From Pusillimonas sp. T7-7 (GTDB lineage: Bacteria; Pseudomonadota; Gammaproteobacteria; Burkholderiales; Burkholderiaceae_B): a stretch of DNA of 64,000 nt. Under the pieces are notes generated by a model that saw only the letters and a list, made by a program, of their open reading frames with translations, made no database searches and was not told the origin of the DNA. Positions 19,598-27,192 of this stretch are shown piece after piece. The position numbers and the translations under genes are program-made. The stretch lies in contig NC_015458.1 of NCBI RefSeq assembly GCF_000209655.1, forward strand, positions 496,001 to 560,000. The letters are read 5' to 3'. Positions within the stretch are counted from its first letter, which is position 1, and each line of letters starts with the position of its first letter.

Positions 19598-20335
19598 ATG
19601 AGCGGAAAATTGGCATACGTGACCGGGGGCATGGGGGGCATAGGAACATCCATATGCCAACGACTGGCAAAAGAGGGCTATACCGTCGTGGCCGGATGCG
19701 GGCCCAGCCGGAATTTCAAGCAATGGATTGATGAGCAGGCCGCATTGGGTTACAAATTTCACGCCTCGGTTGGCAATGTGTCCGACTGGGACTCCACCGC
19801 AGGTGCGTTTGAAAAGGTACGTAATGAGCTTGGGCCTGTCGATGTCCTGGTTAATAATGCGGGAATTACCCGCGATGGCTTGTTTCGTAAAATGAGCCAT
19901 GAAGACTGGCGCGCCGTTATCGATACCAATCTGAACAGCCTGTTCAATGTCACCAAGCAGGTCATCGAAGGCATGGTGGATCGGCAATGGGGGCGTATCA
20001 TCAATATCAGTTCGGTAAACGGCCAGAAGGGACAGTTCGGTCAAACCAATTACTCTACCGCCAAGGCAGGCATACATGGCTTTACCATGGCACTGGCCCA
20101 AGAGGTCGCCAGCAAGGGGGTTACAGTCAACACAATTTCTCCGGGTTATATTGGTACTGACATGGTGCGCGCCATACGTCCCGACGTACTCGAAAAAATT
20201 GTGGCCACTATTCCAGTCAAGCGTTTGGGTGCGCCCGAAGAAATCGGTTCCATCGTGGCGTGGCTGGCCTCAGACGAATCGGGTTTTGCTACCGGCGCCG
20301 ATTTCTCTCTGAATGGTGGTTTGCATATGGGGTAG
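19598..20335 (+). CDS. phaB: Acetoacetyl-CoA reductase
   Basis: NADPH-dependent short-chain dehydrogenase that makes (R)-3-hydroxybutyryl-CoA for PhaC. 245 residues. Cofactor motif TGGMGGIG at the N-terminus, NNAG near residue 90, and catalytic Ser with Tyr152 and Lys156 (QTNYSTAKAG). The start ATG at 19598 has a strong AAGGAG (19586-19591). It lies 26 bases after phaC, so it is cotranscribed. FabG-type ketoreductases are similar, but the N-terminus and pha context favour PhaB. No phaA thiolase gene is present between them. Confidence 0.93.
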   Translation: MSGKLAYVTGGMGGIGTSICQRLAKEGYTVVAGCGPSRNFKQWIDEQAALGYKFHASVGNVSDWDSTAGAFEKVRNELGPVDVLVNNAGITRDGLFRKMSHEDWRAVIDTNLNSLFNVTKQVIEGMVDRQWGRIINISSVNGQKGQFGQTNYSTAKAGIHGFTMALAQEVASKGVTVNTISPGYIGTDMVRAIRPDVLEKIVATIPVKRLGAPEEIGSIVAWLASDESGFATGADFSLNGGLHMG

Positions 20336-20352
20336 CCGAGCTTTTTCGGCTA
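20333..20352 (+). terminator. Weak hairpin after phaB
   Basis: TAGCCGA (20333-20339, including the phaB stop) pairs with TCGGCTA (20346-20352), a 7-bp stem with a 6-base loop. The T-rich stretch after it is interrupted (TTCATTTTCTTG). It may partly separate phaCB from phaR. Confidence 0.4.
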
Positions 20353-20394
20353 TTCATTTTCTTGTTTTCACCACTTGGTATCCGGCCTTAACTC

Positions 20395-20958
20395 ATGACG
20401 CAATCTCAAGCTAACACTACAACCCGCCTGATCAAAAAGTATCCAAACAGGCGCCTTTACGATACGCATACCAGTGCGTACGTTACCTTGGCCGATGTCA
20501 AGCAGCTGGTACTTGATTGCGAAGAATTCAAGGTCGTTGATGCCAAGTCGGGTGAAGACCTCACGCGCAGTATTTTGCTGCAGATCATTCTTGAAGAAGA
20601 AAGCGGCGGGATGCCCATGTTCTCACCCACCATGCTGTCGCAAATCATTCGTTTCTATGGTCATGCCATGCAAGGGGTCATGGGCTCCTATCTTGAAAAA
20701 AACATCCAGGCCTTCATGGATATCCAGGATCGCATGACCGAGCAATCCAAAGGCATGTACGGAAACCAATTTGGCCCTGAAGCCTGGGCCCAGTTCATGA
20801 GCGTGCAGTCGCCCATGCTGCAGAACATGATGAACAATTACGTTGATCAAAGTAAAAATCTTTTTGTGCAGATGCAAGACCAAATGCAAGATCAAACTCG
20901 CAATATGTTCTCGGGGTTTCCGTTTAACCCAGCGCCGCCCAAAGATAAAAAAGAATAA
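20395..20958 (+). CDS. phaR: Polyhydroxyalkanoate synthesis repressor PhaR
   Basis: DNA-binding regulator that represses phasin and its own gene and is released by binding nascent polyester granules, by family knowledge. 187 residues. The N-terminal DNA-binding domain is highly characteristic (LIKKYPNRRLYDTHTSAYVT), followed by the accumulation-associated region (ESGGMPMFSPTMLSQIIRFY). The C-terminal third is Met/Gln-rich with repeated DQMQ units. It closes the pha cluster and converges with the FemAB-like gene only four bases away. Confidence 0.95.
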   Translation: MTQSQANTTTRLIKKYPNRRLYDTHTSAYVTLADVKQLVLDCEEFKVVDAKSGEDLTRSILLQIILEEESGGMPMFSPTMLSQIIRFYGHAMQGVMGSYLEKNIQAFMDIQDRMTEQSKGMYGNQFGPEAWAQFMSVQSPMLQNMMNNYVDQSKNLFVQMQDQMQDQTRNMFSGFPFNPAPPKDKKE

Positions 20959-20962
20959 ATCT

Positions 20963-22081
20963 TTATTTGAAGGGGCTGTGCGCCTGTAGCTCATCCAGAT
21001 AGGAATCGACCGCAGGAGTTTCGTGGTCCAGGTAATTGTCGATGGCTTGCGCAAAACGCTCATCGGCTATCCAGTGGGCCGAATAAGTCCTGACTGGCAG
21101 CAAGCCGCGTGAAAGCTTGTGTTCACCTTGGGCCCCGCCTTCGAACACCGATATGCCATGGGCTATGCAAAACGCGATGCCTTGCATATAGCAAGTCTCG
21201 AAATGCAGGCCCGAAATAAAACGCAGGCTACCCCAGTAACGTCCATAAAGCGTTTGTCCGTCAAGAATATTCAGGGCGGCGGCGATCGCTTGCCCGTCCT
21301 GTTCGGCCAAGATAATGACCAGGTTGTCGGCCATGTTAGCGTGCAGTGCCTGAAAAAAGGACAGGTTCAGGTAGGGGGCATTACCGTGTTCCAGGTAGGT
21401 CTGGCTATAGCACCGGTAGAAGAATGCCAGCGTGTAGTCATCAATTTGGCTGCCTTGCAGCCATCTGAACCGCACACCTGCCTGGTCCGACTTCTTGCGA
21501 TCCTGCTTCAGTTTTTTCCTTTTTTGCTGGCTCAGGCTGCTCAGGAAGTCCTCCATGTCGGCGTAGCCTTGATTGTTCCAGTGAAACTGAACGTTGTATC
21601 GGAACAGGAAGCCAGCTTCGGCCAGTGCGGGCTGTTCAATATCTAGCGGGAAAAGGACGTGTAGCGATGAAAGCCCGTTTTGCCTGCAGATTTTGATGGC
21701 TTCTTTGGCCAGCAACACGCGGTCATGGTGGGTGGCTGCCAACAGGCGTGGCCCCGATACCGGTGTGAAGGGAATTGCTGAAAGCAGTTTTGGGTAATAC
21801 GCCAAGCCGTTTTGTTCAAAAGCATGGGCCCAGGCATGATCAAAGACGTATTCGCCGCGGGAGTGCGACTTCAGATACAGGGGTAGTGCGCCAGCCAACA
21901 CTTCGCCCCGGTGCATCAGCAGATAGTGGGGAGCCCAGCCGGTTGTTGGCGTCGCGCACCCGGTCTGATCCAGCGCCCGCAGAAAAGCATGCTGTATGAA
22001 GGGCTGCGGCCCTGCCAGGCTATCCCAGTGTTCAGGGTTAATATCCTCAATGTGTTGGGCTAGGCTGAAGGTAACTGGCAA
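20963..22081 (-). CDS. FemAB-like GNAT-fold protein (DUF482 family)
   Basis: Belongs to the proteobacterial FemAB-like/GNAT family often labelled peptidoglycan biosynthesis protein; no substrate is established. 372 residues. Visible family blocks include QPFIQHAFLRALDQTG and WAPHYLLMHRG near the N-terminus, SSLSQQKRKKLKQDRKK in the middle, and GLHFETCYMQGIAF with FEGGAQGEHKLSRG toward the C-terminus. The start is a TTG at 22081: an in-frame stop lies only two codons upstream, there is no other early start, and the N-terminus already aligns with relatives as I recall them. Divergent from the CobW-like gene. Confidence 0.85.
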   Translation of the reverse strand: MPVTFSLAQHIEDINPEHWDSLAGPQPFIQHAFLRALDQTGCATPTTGWAPHYLLMHRGEVLAGALPLYLKSHSRGEYVFDHAWAHAFEQNGLAYYPKLLSAIPFTPVSGPRLLAATHHDRVLLAKEAIKICRQNGLSSLHVLFPLDIEQPALAEAGFLFRYNVQFHWNNQGYADMEDFLSSLSQQKRKKLKQDRKKSDQAGVRFRWLQGSQIDDYTLAFFYRCYSQTYLEHGNAPYLNLSFFQALHANMADNLVIILAEQDGQAIAAALNILDGQTLYGRYWGSLRFISGLHFETCYMQGIAFCIAHGISVFEGGAQGEHKLSRGLLPVRTYSAHWIADERFAQAIDNYLDHETPAVDSYLDELQAHSPFK

Positions 22082-22124
22082 GGCTGTCTATCTGGATTGG
22101 TTGGCGTCATTGGGAGTGTAGTGC

Positions 22125-23237
22125 ATGGCTGGAAAAATACCCGTAACGGTTGTGTCCGGTTTCTTGGGTAGTGGAAAAACAACTTTGCTGAACCGCTTGC
22201 TGATCCAGGCGCGGAATGCCGATGATGCACAAGCTCATGATCGCACGGTGGTGCTGATTAATGAACTGGGTGCCGTCAGTCTGGATCACGAGCGATTTCT
22301 GCAGCTTGACGACCATATTGTGCTGCTGGAGTCAGGCTGCATTTGTTGCGCGGTTCGCGGAGACCTGGTGAATGCCTTGCGTCAGTTATTTCTGGATGCC
22401 TTGCACCGAAAGATTCCGCCGTTTTCGGCGTTGCTCATAGAAACCACGGGTATCGCAGATCCAGCGCCGGTCATGTATACCTTGCAATATGAACGCTTCC
22501 TGGCCGATCGCTATACCTATGCCGGGTGCATTACGGTAGTTGACGGCGAGCACGGTGTAGAGCAGTTGCGACGGCACCCCGAAGCGCTGCGGCAGGTCGC
22601 GCTGGCTGATGTGCTGGCCATCAGCAAGTCCGGTATGGCTTTACAGGAAAAAATGCCGGTCTTGCGGCAGGAACTGCAGCAGTTGAATCCCGCTGCCCCT
22701 GTGTTTCTGACACAGGAACTGCCTGGATTGAATGCGTTGCTGAGCATGACGGCCGCACAATCATGGGACAGGCCGCCTTGCGGCAAGACTTCAATGTGGA
22801 CTGGCCAGGCTATGGTCAACCAGGCTTCCGCGCATACGGGTGTGGGCGTGTTGATGATGAAATGGGCTCAGCCGTGGGTTCGCTCCAAAAGCATGCGGGC
22901 GCTGTCCGAATTGTTGAACGGTATGGGAGCGGGGTTGTTGCGTTTGAAAGGTCGCATTCACTTTCAGGGCGAAGCCCATGCAAGCGCAGTGCATGCCGTG
23001 CACCAACATTTGTACCCAATAGAGGCGATTGCAGAGCCCAAAAGCGGGGTGTTTGGGGTCGATTCAGACCAAGCCGCGCCTGTGGGCGGTCATGAACGCC
23101 CGGATATAAATAGCAGTGATTCCGTGCTGCTGTTGATTTATCGTGATCTGGAAGAGGCCCGATTGCTGCAGCGGGTGCAAGACTTATTTCCGGGAGGGGA
23201 ACGGGTATTGTCGCCTGATGGCAACTTTATCCAGTGA
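22125..23237 (+). CDS. CobW/COG0523-family metal-chaperone GTPase
   Basis: G3E GTPase of the family that delivers or manages metals such as zinc or cobalt. 370 residues. Walker A is GFLGSGKTTLLNRLL (about 12-26), the metal-binding CxCC motif is in SGCICCAVRGDL near residue 72-75, Walker B-like LLIETTGIADPAP follows, and a full CobW C-terminal domain is present from about 240. The guanine-specificity motif, usually NKxD or SKxD, reads ISKSGM here, lacking the aspartate. The C-terminus is poor in His-rich clusters. Metal and partner are unknown; no zinc-uptake gene is nearby. Confidence 0.88.
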   Translation: MAGKIPVTVVSGFLGSGKTTLLNRLLIQARNADDAQAHDRTVVLINELGAVSLDHERFLQLDDHIVLLESGCICCAVRGDLVNALRQLFLDALHRKIPPFSALLIETTGIADPAPVMYTLQYERFLADRYTYAGCITVVDGEHGVEQLRRHPEALRQVALADVLAISKSGMALQEKMPVLRQELQQLNPAAPVFLTQELPGLNALLSMTAAQSWDRPPCGKTSMWTGQAMVNQASAHTGVGVLMMKWAQPWVRSKSMRALSELLNGMGAGLLRLKGRIHFQGEAHASAVHAVHQHLYPIEAIAEPKSGVFGVDSDQAAPVGGHERPDINSSDSVLLLIYRDLEEARLLQRVQDLFPGGERVLSPDGNFIQ

Positions 23238-23757
23238 ATTGTTGCATTGCATGCCTGCAGATGGTGTAATGGCAACATTACCGCCGCTAGGCTACTTGCA
23301 GTATAGACATCTGCAATGCCTATTGTATGTTCAGGCTTGTTAAACAAGATCAGGCATTCAAATCGCCTACCGGCCCGGCCCGCGATGATTTCATTCTCTC
23401 CGGCCGTCGCACTATAAATTGAATAATCTTTAGCCTAGCGTCTTTTGCGTATGCCAGGTTGCTGTCCACGGATAGCAACCCAGGTAAGCTAAAAGCCGCT
23501 TGAATCATATATTTCACTGCTGATTGCCGCATATTTGCGATCCGGCTCCGGGTCTTTTTGCAATAGCTGGCGTCAGGTGGTTTCCTGAAATAGGAACAAT
23601 GGTTTATATCTTGCATCCATCCTGTATGGGCCAATCACGCGAAGCGCATCAATATTTGACGCGGCATCGGTATTGCCGTGCGCACGGCATGAGCTTGTTG
23701 GCCGCGCGTAAGCAAGCCCGTATGCATGCTCACGGAACATTGACAAACCAAACAAAA
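23238..23757. other. Gene-free interval rich in inverted repeats
   Basis: About 520 bases with no convincing gene. Structures seen: TGCAGATG (23256-23263) with CATCTGCA (23308-23315), enclosing a hairpin GTAATG-GCAA-CATTAC; CGCTAGGCTA (23285-23294) with its exact complement TAGCCTAGCG (23431-23440); an 11-bp hairpin with one G-T pair (23457-23467 with 23470-23480, loop AC); and a perfect 16-bp palindrome TGCCGTGCGCACGGCA (23674-23689). No good T-run terminator or strong promoter ties them together. Could be a structured RNA, a regulator site or decayed sequence beside a tRNA. Confidence 0.5.
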
Positions 23758-23788
23758 ATGGGTCAATTGCCTGTGGCAATTGACCCAT
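23750..23788 (-). terminator. Intrinsic terminator of the initiator tRNA
   Basis: Perfect 14-bp stem: ATGGGTCAATTGCC (23758-23771), 3-base loop, GGCAATTGACCCAT (23775-23788). Read on the minus strand it is followed by a T-rich run (complement of AACAAAAA, 23750-23757). It lies nine bases beyond the CCA end of the tRNA. Confidence 0.9.
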
Positions 23789-23797
23789 TCGTAAATC

Positions 23798-23874
23798 TGG
23801 TTGCGGGGACAGGATTTGAACCTGTGACCTTCGGGTTATGAGCCCGACGAGCTGCCAGACTGCTCCACCCCGCG
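23798..23874 (-). tRNA. Initiator tRNA-fMet (anticodon CAT)
   Basis: 77-nt tRNA on the minus strand with encoded CCA (complement at 23798-23800). Initiator hallmarks are present: 5'-C unpaired with A at position 72, three consecutive G-C pairs in the anticodon stem (GGG CTCATAA CCC) and the CAT anticodon. The T-arm reads GGTTCAAATCC. It resembles E. coli tRNA-fMet closely. It has its own promoter and terminator and is divergent from scpB. Confidence 0.97.
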
Positions 23875-23887
23875 TCTGAAGAAAATG

Positions 23888-23916
23888 ATAGTAACCCACA
23901 TATATGTTTTATGCAA
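23888..23916 (-). promoter_or_regulatory. Sigma-70 promoter of tRNA-fMet
   Basis: On the minus strand TTGCAT (complement of 23911-23916), a 17-base spacer and TACTAT (complement of 23888-23893) lie 13 bases before the tRNA 5' end. Both boxes are close to consensus and the spacing is ideal. Confidence 0.75.
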
Positions 23917-23941
23917 CTTTTAAGACAAGTACACGACATTG

Positions 23942-24691
23942 ATGACTGAAGCCGAGATCATCCGAGTGCTGGAAACCGCGCTGCTGTGCGCCGACCAGCC
24001 CATGCCATTAAGCGAGCTGCGCAAGCTCTTTGTACTGGATGAACTTTCGTTGGATGATTTGCGCCGCCACCTTGAGTCGCTGCAGCAGGAATGGCATGAC
24101 AGAGGTCTGGAGCTGATTGCGTTGGCCAGCGGCTGGAGATTTCAGAGCCGCCCCGAGATGCAGCGTTACCTGACCAGGCTGAATCCCGAGAGGCCGCCAA
24201 AATATTCGCGGGCAGTGCTTGAAACCCTGGCCATTATCGCTTGGCGGCAGCCTGTCACTCGAGGCGATATCGAGGACATTCGCGGTGTGACAGTCTCTTC
24301 ACAAATCATACGCACGCTTGAAGACCGCGGCTGGATAGAAGTCCTGGGGTATCGCGATGCGCCGGGTAGGCCAGCTCTGCTGGGTACGACGCGCCAGTTC
24401 CTGGATGACCTTGGTTTGAAGGCTCTGGATGAACTGCCCGAGCTTGAGTCACAAGAGGCGGTGGTAGCTTTGGCGGGGCTTGAGTTCGAAGAGATTCCCC
24501 TCGAAGAGTCGGGCTTGAGTGATGGCCAGGCAGAAGCAGGGCGCGCTGAATCAGAGCTGCCGGGCCCCGAGCCAGACGAATCAGACCGGGTGGAGCCAGA
24601 GCAGGCGACGCCGGACCAAGGCCATACGGATGACGCAGCGTCATCGGAAATAAAAAAGATTGAAACGGAGTACCTGAAAGAAAATGACTGA
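23942..24691 (+). CDS. scpB: Segregation and condensation protein B
   Basis: Winged-helix kleisin-associated subunit of the Smc-ScpAB condensin complex, acting in chromosome compaction. 249 residues. The two winged-helix domains are visible ([40 protein letters not shown] then [14 protein letters not shown]). After about residue 185 the tail is acidic and low-complexity. The ATG at 23942 is preceded by an in-frame TTG at 23939; ATG is taken. Its last eight bases overlap the start of rluB. Confidence 0.94.
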   Translation: MTEAEIIRVLETALLCADQPMPLSELRKLFVLDELSLDDLRRHLESLQQEWHDRGLELIALASGWRFQSRPEMQRYLTRLNPERPPKYSRAVLETLAIIAWRQPVTRGDIEDIRGVTVSSQIIRTLEDRGWIEVLGYRDAPGRPALLGTTRQFLDDLGLKALDELPELESQEAVVALAGLEFEEIPLEESGLSDGQAEAGRAESELPGPEPDESDRVEPEQATPDQGHTDDAASSEIKKIETEYLKEND

Positions 24692-26480
24692 GATAAATAA
24701 GGAAACAGGCTCGGATGCGAGCGATGCGCAGGCTGGCGCCGGCACAGAACAGGCTAATGGCGAGGTGAAAGCCGCTGCGCCGCGTGGTCGTGGCCGTAAA
24801 CTGCGCACCCCATTTCGTCGCCGCCGTGGCGATGCGCAAGCCGACGCGTCGCCTGAAGCCGTTCGGCCCGACGGGCAGACAGGGGAGGGTGTGCAGGTGC
24901 AAGCGATTGAGCCGGGTGATGCTCCAAAGCCAGCTCGTAATCCGCGCCGCCGTAAGGCGCCTGTGGCCGATGCGCCTGATGCCGAGCAGGCAGCTGCAAG
25001 CCGGCCGCGCGGGCGCGGCGCTCGCCGAGAGGAGAACCCTGAATCCGAGAAAGAGACGGAGCAGGCGCTGGCCTATCTGGACAATGCGGCGCAAATCTCG
25101 CAGCGCCTGGGCAAGTATCTTAATAGTGATGCACTGACACCCAAGCTGCATAAGGTTCTGGCCGATGCCGGCGTGGGTTCCCGCCGTGAAATGGAAGAGC
25201 TGATCGTTGCCGGGCGTGTTTCGGTGAATGGCGAGCCTGCTCACATAGGGCAGCGTGTTGGAGCCAATGACCAGGTTCGTGTAAATGGACGCCCGATCGT
25301 TCGTCCGAATGCCAAAAAGCCGCCACGCATTATTCTGTATCACAAACCGGCAGGCGAAATCGTCAGCCACGATGACCCGGAAGGCCGTGCAACGGTGTTT
25401 GCGCGCTTGCCCAAGATGCGTGTGGGCAAATGGCTGTCGGTTGGGCGACTGGATCTTAATACCGAAGGTTTGCTTATTCTGACAACATCCGGTGACTTGG
25501 CAAATCGCCTGATGCATCCGCGCTATGGCGCTGAGCGCGAATATGCGGTCAGGGTATTGGGTGAGCTGGGCGAGGAGCAGCAGGACAAGCTGTTGAAAGG
25601 CATTCAGCTGGAAGACGGCCTTGCTCAGTTTGGCTCCCTGGAATACCTGGGCGGCGAAGGCAGCAATCGCTGGTATCGCGTCACATTGAAAGAAGGGCGT
25701 AACCGGGAAGTGCGCCGCATGTTTGAAGCGGCAGGCGTCACCGTCAGTCGTCTTATTCGGACACGTTTTGGCGAGGTGGTATTGCCGCGCAACTTGCGCC
25801 GGGGGCGTTGGGAAGAGCTCGATAGCTCGCTGGTGACGGCGTTGATGCTGCAACTGGGCTTGTTGCGTGAAGATGATTCCGATGAGCGTGGTGCTGGCTC
25901 CGGTCGAGGTGAGCGTCAGCCTGTGTCTCACGATAGTGCCTTGCCTCCCGGGTTTGGCACGCTGGAGCGTAACGGCACGAATGGCGCAAAGGTCAGTCGC
26001 CGTGGCAAACTGTCTGGCGGACGTCCGCAGCGCGCGGCAACAGCGCAAGCCTATCCATCCGATCCTTACGGTACCGGGCTGATGTTCAGCGGAGGCTTGC
26101 CCAATGGCCATCCTACGGCTGGCCGCGGCAAGCCCGGCACCAGCAAGGCAGGTGGAAACAAGGCGCATGGAAACAAAGCGGGTGGACGGGGTAAGACCGC
26201 CGATGGCCGTAGCCAGAAACCCGCCGGACAGGCCAGGGATGAGGGCGAGGTCAGGACGACCGCTGGCGCCGGCGACGCACGGCGTCGCGGGGCAGGCGCC
26301 CGCCCCGCCAAAGCGGCGGGCCCTAAATCCGCGGCCCGCCCATCGCGTGGTGAAAACAAGGCAAAATCTGCAGGGCCCCGGGCCAGGTCCGGGGCGGCTC
26401 GCGGCGACGACTGGCAGCCTCGGGGCGCCTCGGCCCATGAGTCTCATTTAGGCAAGTTGGGCGGTGGCCGTAGCCGCTAA
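24684..26480 (+). CDS. rluB: 23S rRNA pseudouridine synthase RluB with long tails
   Basis: RsuA/RluB/RluE-family enzyme expected to modify U2605 of 23S rRNA. 598 residues against about 290 in E. coli. The core is at 150-390: S4 domain ([19 protein letters not shown]) and catalytic motif [15 protein letters not shown] with Asp257. The extra length is a basic, Pro/Ala/Arg-rich N-terminal arm (1-150) and a Gly/Lys/Arg/Ala-rich C-terminal tail (392-598), both apparently disordered and likely RNA-binding. Long antisense frames here come from composition. Translationally coupled to scpB by an 8-base overlap. Confidence 0.93.
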   Translation: MTEINKETGSDASDAQAGAGTEQANGEVKAAAPRGRGRKLRTPFRRRRGDAQADASPEAVRPDGQTGEGVQVQAIEPGDAPKPARNPRRRKAPVADAPDAEQAAASRPRGRGARREENPESEKETEQALAYLDNAAQISQRLGKYLNSDALTPKLHKVLADAGVGSRREMEELIVAGRVSVNGEPAHIGQRVGANDQVRVNGRPIVRPNAKKPPRIILYHKPAGEIVSHDDPEGRATVFARLPKMRVGKWLSVGRLDLNTEGLLILTTSGDLANRLMHPRYGAEREYAVRVLGELGEEQQDKLLKGIQLEDGLAQFGSLEYLGGEGSNRWYRVTLKEGRNREVRRMFEAAGVTVSRLIRTRFGEVVLPRNLRRGRWEELDSSLVTALMLQLGLLREDDSDERGAGSGRGERQPVSHDSALPPGFGTLERNGTNGAKVSRRGKLSGGRPQRAATAQAYPSDPYGTGLMFSGGLPNGHPTAGRGKPGTSKAGGNKAHGNKAGGRGKTADGRSQKPAGQARDEGEVRTTAGAGDARRRGAGARPAKAAGPKSAARPSRGENKAKSAGPRARSGAARGDDWQPRGASAHESHLGKLGGGRSR

Positions 26481-26665
26481 ATTTGGCTTGGGCAGTCAAG
26501 GAATGGCTCTGCATGTTGCTTTTTTTGTGTAAGGCCTAGACATAACAGGAATTTTTCTTAATTTCTGTTAGAATGTAGGGCTTTACAGCTATATTGCTTT
26601 TGCTGCGCGAGCCGGTATTTTTACATGTTGGCCGCTGGCCGCTGGTTCTATGGTGTGATTGCAGT

Positions 26666-26690
26666 GGGCTGGTTACAGCCCATTTTTTTT
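26666..26690 (+). terminator. Terminator hairpin in the rimP-nusA-infB leader
   Basis: GGGCTG (26666-26671), loop GTTA, CAGCCC (26676-26681), then A and eight T (26683-26690). The rimP ATG begins eight bases later at 26698. A classical intrinsic terminator placed in the leader, not after a gene, suggests transcription attenuation; in E. coli the nusA operon is autoregulated in its leader. It could also simply end rluB transcripts. Confidence 0.7.
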
Positions 26691-26697
26691 GGATTTT

Positions 26698-27192
26698 ATG
26701 GCAGATATATTCGCATTGACACAAGAAGCCATTGCCGGCATGGATGTCGAGCTTGTCGACGTTGAGCGTGCGCCGCTTGGGCTTCTGCGCGTCACTATCG
26801 ATCGCGCCGAAGGCGTGCGGATCGAAGACTGCGAACAGGTTTCAAAGCATTTGTCACGCGTGTTCGAAGTTGAGAATATCGACTACAAGCGTCTTGAAGT
26901 GGGTTCGCCTGGCATCGACCGTCCGTTAAAGCGGGTTGCCGATTTTATTCGATTTGCCAATGAGCGGGTTGAAATCAAGCTGCGCGAAGCCATTGATAAC
27001 CGCAAGGTATATGCAGGTGTGCTGCGCGTCTCTGAAAATGTAGCTTCCGATCCGTCCGCGAATCCGGTATTTGGCCTTGAGCTCGAGCCTACTTCGCGCA
27101 AAGAGCCGGCACAGGTGCTTGACTTTGCCTTCGACGACGTTGATCGTGCAAAACTGGATCCCATTCTCGATTTCAAGGGTAATAAGCGATGA
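26698..27192 (+). CDS. rimP: Ribosome maturation factor RimP
   Basis: Assembly factor for the 30S subunit. 164 residues with the expected N-terminal half ([17 protein letters not shown], then [20 protein letters not shown]) and the [17 protein letters not shown] block. The start MADIFALT follows TTTGGATTTT, a weak ribosome-binding site just behind the leader hairpin; an upstream in-frame ATG at 26659 lies inside that hairpin region and has no conserved sequence. The stop overlaps the nusA start by four bases (ATGA). Confidence 0.94.
   Translation: MADIFALTQEAIAGMDVELVDVERAPLGLLRVTIDRAEGVRIEDCEQVSKHLSRVFEVENIDYKRLEVGSPGIDRPLKRVADFIRFANERVEIKLREAIDNRKVYAGVLRVSENVASDPSANPVFGLELEPTSRKEPAQVLDFAFDDVDRAKLDPILDFKGNKR

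Noticed and set aside
20941..20964. Possible terminator between phaR and the FemAB-like gene
   Set aside because: Only a 6-bp AT-rich stem (AAAGAT/ATCTTT) with a 12-base loop; too weak to call.
23350..23634. 94-codon minus-strand frame in the gene-free interval
   Set aside because: No recognisable domain, no ribosome-binding site of note, and it runs through the inverted repeats; coding is not supported.
23798..23874. tRNA-fMet as an occupied integration (att) site
   Set aside because: No integrase and no duplicate of the tRNA 3' end was found on either side within the window.
24306..26447. 713-codon antisense open frame on the minus strand opposite scpB/rluB
   Set aside because: Low-complexity, no recognisable domain, and produced by the GC-rich Arg/Ala/Gly coding of rluB tails; rluB itself has clear catalytic motifs.
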